NCBI GenBank assembly: GCA_020696885.1
Contig: JAJFMS010000231.1
Span: forward strand, 1-6,219
Origin: Armatimonadota bacterium
Lineage (GTDB): Bacteria > Armatimonadota > SYMT01
Length of the DNA: 6,219 nt
Reading direction: 5' to 3'
In this document: in pieces, positions 4,573 to 6,219 of the stretch
Layout: each line of letters begins with the position of its first letter
Numbering within the stretch: position 1 is the first letter of the stretch
Translations under genes and position numbers: made by a program
Notes under the pieces: generated by a model
Told to the model about the DNA's origin: nothing
The model's input: only the letters and a program-made list of their open reading frames with translations
The model's database searches: none

Positions 4573-6219
4573 ATGCCATCGGGACTTCGCCCCTTAACAA
4601 CGCTGGAAGTGCTGGATGCGGCGTGGCTGGTGCTGCGCCGCAACTGGATCATGCTGTACGCCAGCTCCGGTGTGGGCACCGTGCCGCTCGCGCTGGCGTT
4701 GATGGGTTACTTCTACTGGCTCGGCACGCTGGTGGTGGGAACGGAAGACAGCGCCTTCTATTCCGGCACCGCGGTCTGGGCCGTGGGGATGGCGGTGGGT
4801 TGGACCCTAAACTGCGTGGCGCGCGGCGCCGTAACGGCCATCGCCCTGGGAGAGGCCCGCGGCGAGGGGGTCTCCCTGCACGGCGCCTGGCGGCAAGCGC
4901 TGCGCACCGCCCCGAGCGGCATCTTCGCGGGCCTGGTGGGGTTCGCGGCGACCTGGCTTTCAAGTGGCTGTCTCATCGTCCCGGGGCTGCTGTTGGCCGT
5001 CGGCTGGTGGGTGGCCCGGCCGGTGACGATGACGGAGGACCGGCCGTTTGCTGCTGCGCTGCGCCGGAGCTGGCGGTTGACGGAAGGCTACCGGGGCAAG
5101 GCGCTGGGGCTGTGGCTGCTTTCCAGCGGCCTGTGGCTGTTCGCGGCCCTGAACCTGCACTTGATCACGCACTTTTTGATCGGGACGGTCGGGGCCACCC
5201 TCGGCCTCGATTCCGGCGGGTTGACGCCGCATCTCCAGTGGAAGAACCAGGCCTACACCACGGTGCTGCTGGCGTTCGCGTTCGTGCTGGTGGACCCGCT
5301 GAAAACGTGCATCGACGCCCTCCTCTACGTAGACCTGCGGATCCGCCGGGAAGGCGCGGACCTGGAGGAGCGTCTCCGGGCCTTGCGGACCGGTCCCGTC
5401 CTCCTCGTGCTGCTCCTGGCCTTCGGCTGCACGGCCGTGCCGGCCCGGGCCGCTTCCGTGGACGACTACGCCAACCGGGTTCGCTCGCTCCGGAAGCAGG
5501 TGGAGGCCGCCAAGAAGCCCGCACAGGTGGATCCTACCTCGGTGGCCACCCTCCGCAGCCAGTTGATCGAGATGCCGGGCGGGCAGAAGCTGTCCGTGCG
5601 GAACGAGTGGATTCGGGACGGTGTGGATGGCTGGAAGACCCCCGAGGATAAGGCCGCCCTCCTCCGCCGGCTGGACGCGCTGGAGCGGTCCCTCGGCGCG
5701 CCGGCTGCAGCCCCGCGCCGGGCGCCGGAGTCCGCCCCCACGGCTCCGGTAGACACGCAGCAGGCGCTGAAAGGGATTCTCGCAGCCCCCGAGTTCCAAC
5801 CCCTGGCCGATCGGGGCGAGCTGCGGGGCCTGTTGAAGGGCGTCGATTTCGGGAAGACCAAAACCTGGTGGCAGAGCTTCTGGGACTGGGTGCAGCAGAA
5901 GCTCTTCTCCCCGCCCAAAGCCAAGGCGCCCACGCCGACCCGTCCCTGGAAGGGTGGCGAGAACGTGGTCTGGGTCCTGTTGGGCGTGATGATCCTGGTG
6001 CTGCTGGCCATGCTGGTGAAGTGGATCCTGGAACGGCCGGAGCAGGGCGAGGCGCGCACGGCCGCCAAGGCGGGCGACGCGCCGCCGCTGGAGGCCTCCG
6101 CCACGGAGAACGCGCTGGACCACACGGTGGACGAGTGGGAATTGTTCGCGCAGCAGTGGCTCGGCCGCGGCGACGTGCGCCAGGCGATGCGCGCGCTCTA
6201 CCTGGCGACGCTGGTGCAT
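4573..6219 (+). CDS. Large membrane protein with DUF4129-type C-terminus (partial)
   Basis: Open from ATG 4573 to the window edge (549 codons, no stop), so the C-terminus is missing. Residues 25-250 hold about five hydrophobic segments and the motif RPFAAALRRSWRLTEG (157-172), which resembles membrane domains of the glycerophosphodiesterase-associated type. LLYVDLRIRREGADLEERL (250-268) closes this part. A signal-peptide-like helix follows (about 275-289, then ARA at 291-293), then a predicted extracytoplasmic region with a charged helix (297-315), GQKLSVRNEWIRDGVDGWK (337-355) and a Pro/Ala linker (376-395). A last helix (463-483) precedes a cytoplasmic tail with WLGRGDVRQAMRALYLATLV (529-548), the start of a DUF4129 domain. 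DUF4129 proteins often cluster with MoxR and DUF58 genes; the role is unproven. No Shine-Dalgarno is seen; translation is probably coupled to the B-box gene. Confidence 0.85.
   Translation, partial: MPSGLRPLTTLEVLDAAWLVLRRNWIMLYASSGVGTVPLALALMGYFYWLGTLVVGTEDSAFYSGTAVWAVGMAVGWTLNCVARGAVTAIALGEARGEGVSLHGAWRQALRTAPSGIFAGLVGFAATWLSSGCLIVPGLLLAVGWWVARPVTMTEDRPFAAALRRSWRLTEGYRGKALGLWLLSSGLWLFAALNLHLITHFLIGTVGATLGLDSGGLTPHLQWKNQAYTTVLLAFAFVLVDPLKTCIDALLYVDLRIRREGADLEERLRALRTGPVLLVLLLAFGCTAVPARAASVDDYANRVRSLRKQVEAAKKPAQVDPTSVATLRSQLIEMPGGQKLSVRNEWIRDGVDGWKTPEDKAALLRRLDALERSLGAPAAAPRRAPESAPTAPVDTQQALKGILAAPEFQPLADRGELRGLLKGVDFGKTKTWWQSFWDWVQQKLFSPPKAKAPTPTRPWKGGENVVWVLLGVMILVLLAMLVKWILERPEQGEARTAAKAGDAPPLEASATENALDHTVDEWELFAQQWLGRGDVRQAMRALYLATLVH

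Noticed and set aside
4623..5651. Plus-strand frame inside the DUF4129 protein gene
   Set aside because: Out-of-frame reading giving a G/R/A-rich peptide without hydrophobic helices; the frame from 4573 is the convincing one.
4960..6219. Long minus-strand frame opposite the DUF4129 protein
   Set aside because: It mirrors the stronger plus-strand frame, which has membrane helices and a DUF4129 motif; the antisense peptide has none.

Overview
The window is GC-rich, with mostly G or C at third codon positions. It looks like part of a free-living Gram-negative-type bacterial chromosome. A C5-pathway hemL, an Nramp-like protein of a divergent kind, a B-box/DUF4129 pair and REP-like intergenic repeats suggest Acidobacteriota. 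Gemmatimonadota or a related soil/sediment phylum is possible. The phylum is an inference; no rRNA or marker gene is present to settle it.

Layout. Bases 1-261 lie downstream of hemL and are built of structured repeats: two diverged copies of a hairpin element with a 20-bp perfect inverted repeat between them. Minus strand, 1953 to 262: ndk (nucleoside diphosphate kinase, GTG start) followed 3 nt later by hemL (glutamate-1-semialdehyde aminomutase, TTG start), a probable two-gene operon. Bases 1954-2333 are non-coding. They hold the ndk ribosome binding site, a tandem-structured repeat of the widely dispersed 'CGCAGAG' type, and a strong hairpin that probably ends the next gene's transcript. 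Minus strand, 3959 to 2334: an 11-helix Nramp-like membrane transporter lacking the usual metal-binding motifs. Bases 3960-4245 are a divergent intergenic region with a small octamer repeat. Plus strand: a small B-box zinc-finger membrane protein (4246-4557), then a large membrane protein starting at 4573 that is still open at the window end (4573-6219, 549 codons, no stop). The latter joins a multi-helix membrane domain to a DUF4129-type C-terminus.

How they work together. NDK balances nucleoside triphosphates and HemL makes 5-aminolevulinate for tetrapyrroles; both are housekeeping genes and their link is probably only co-transcription. The two plus-strand genes share a reading frame and sit 15 nt apart, so they are probably co-expressed at the membrane. 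In many bacteria DUF4129 proteins sit in clusters with DUF4350, MoxR ATPase and DUF58 genes, so such genes may follow beyond the right edge. I see no mobile element, CRISPR, tRNA or rRNA, and no clear defence or biosynthetic system. The most unusual parts are the left-end repeats, the fused membrane/DUF4129 protein and the altered Nramp site.
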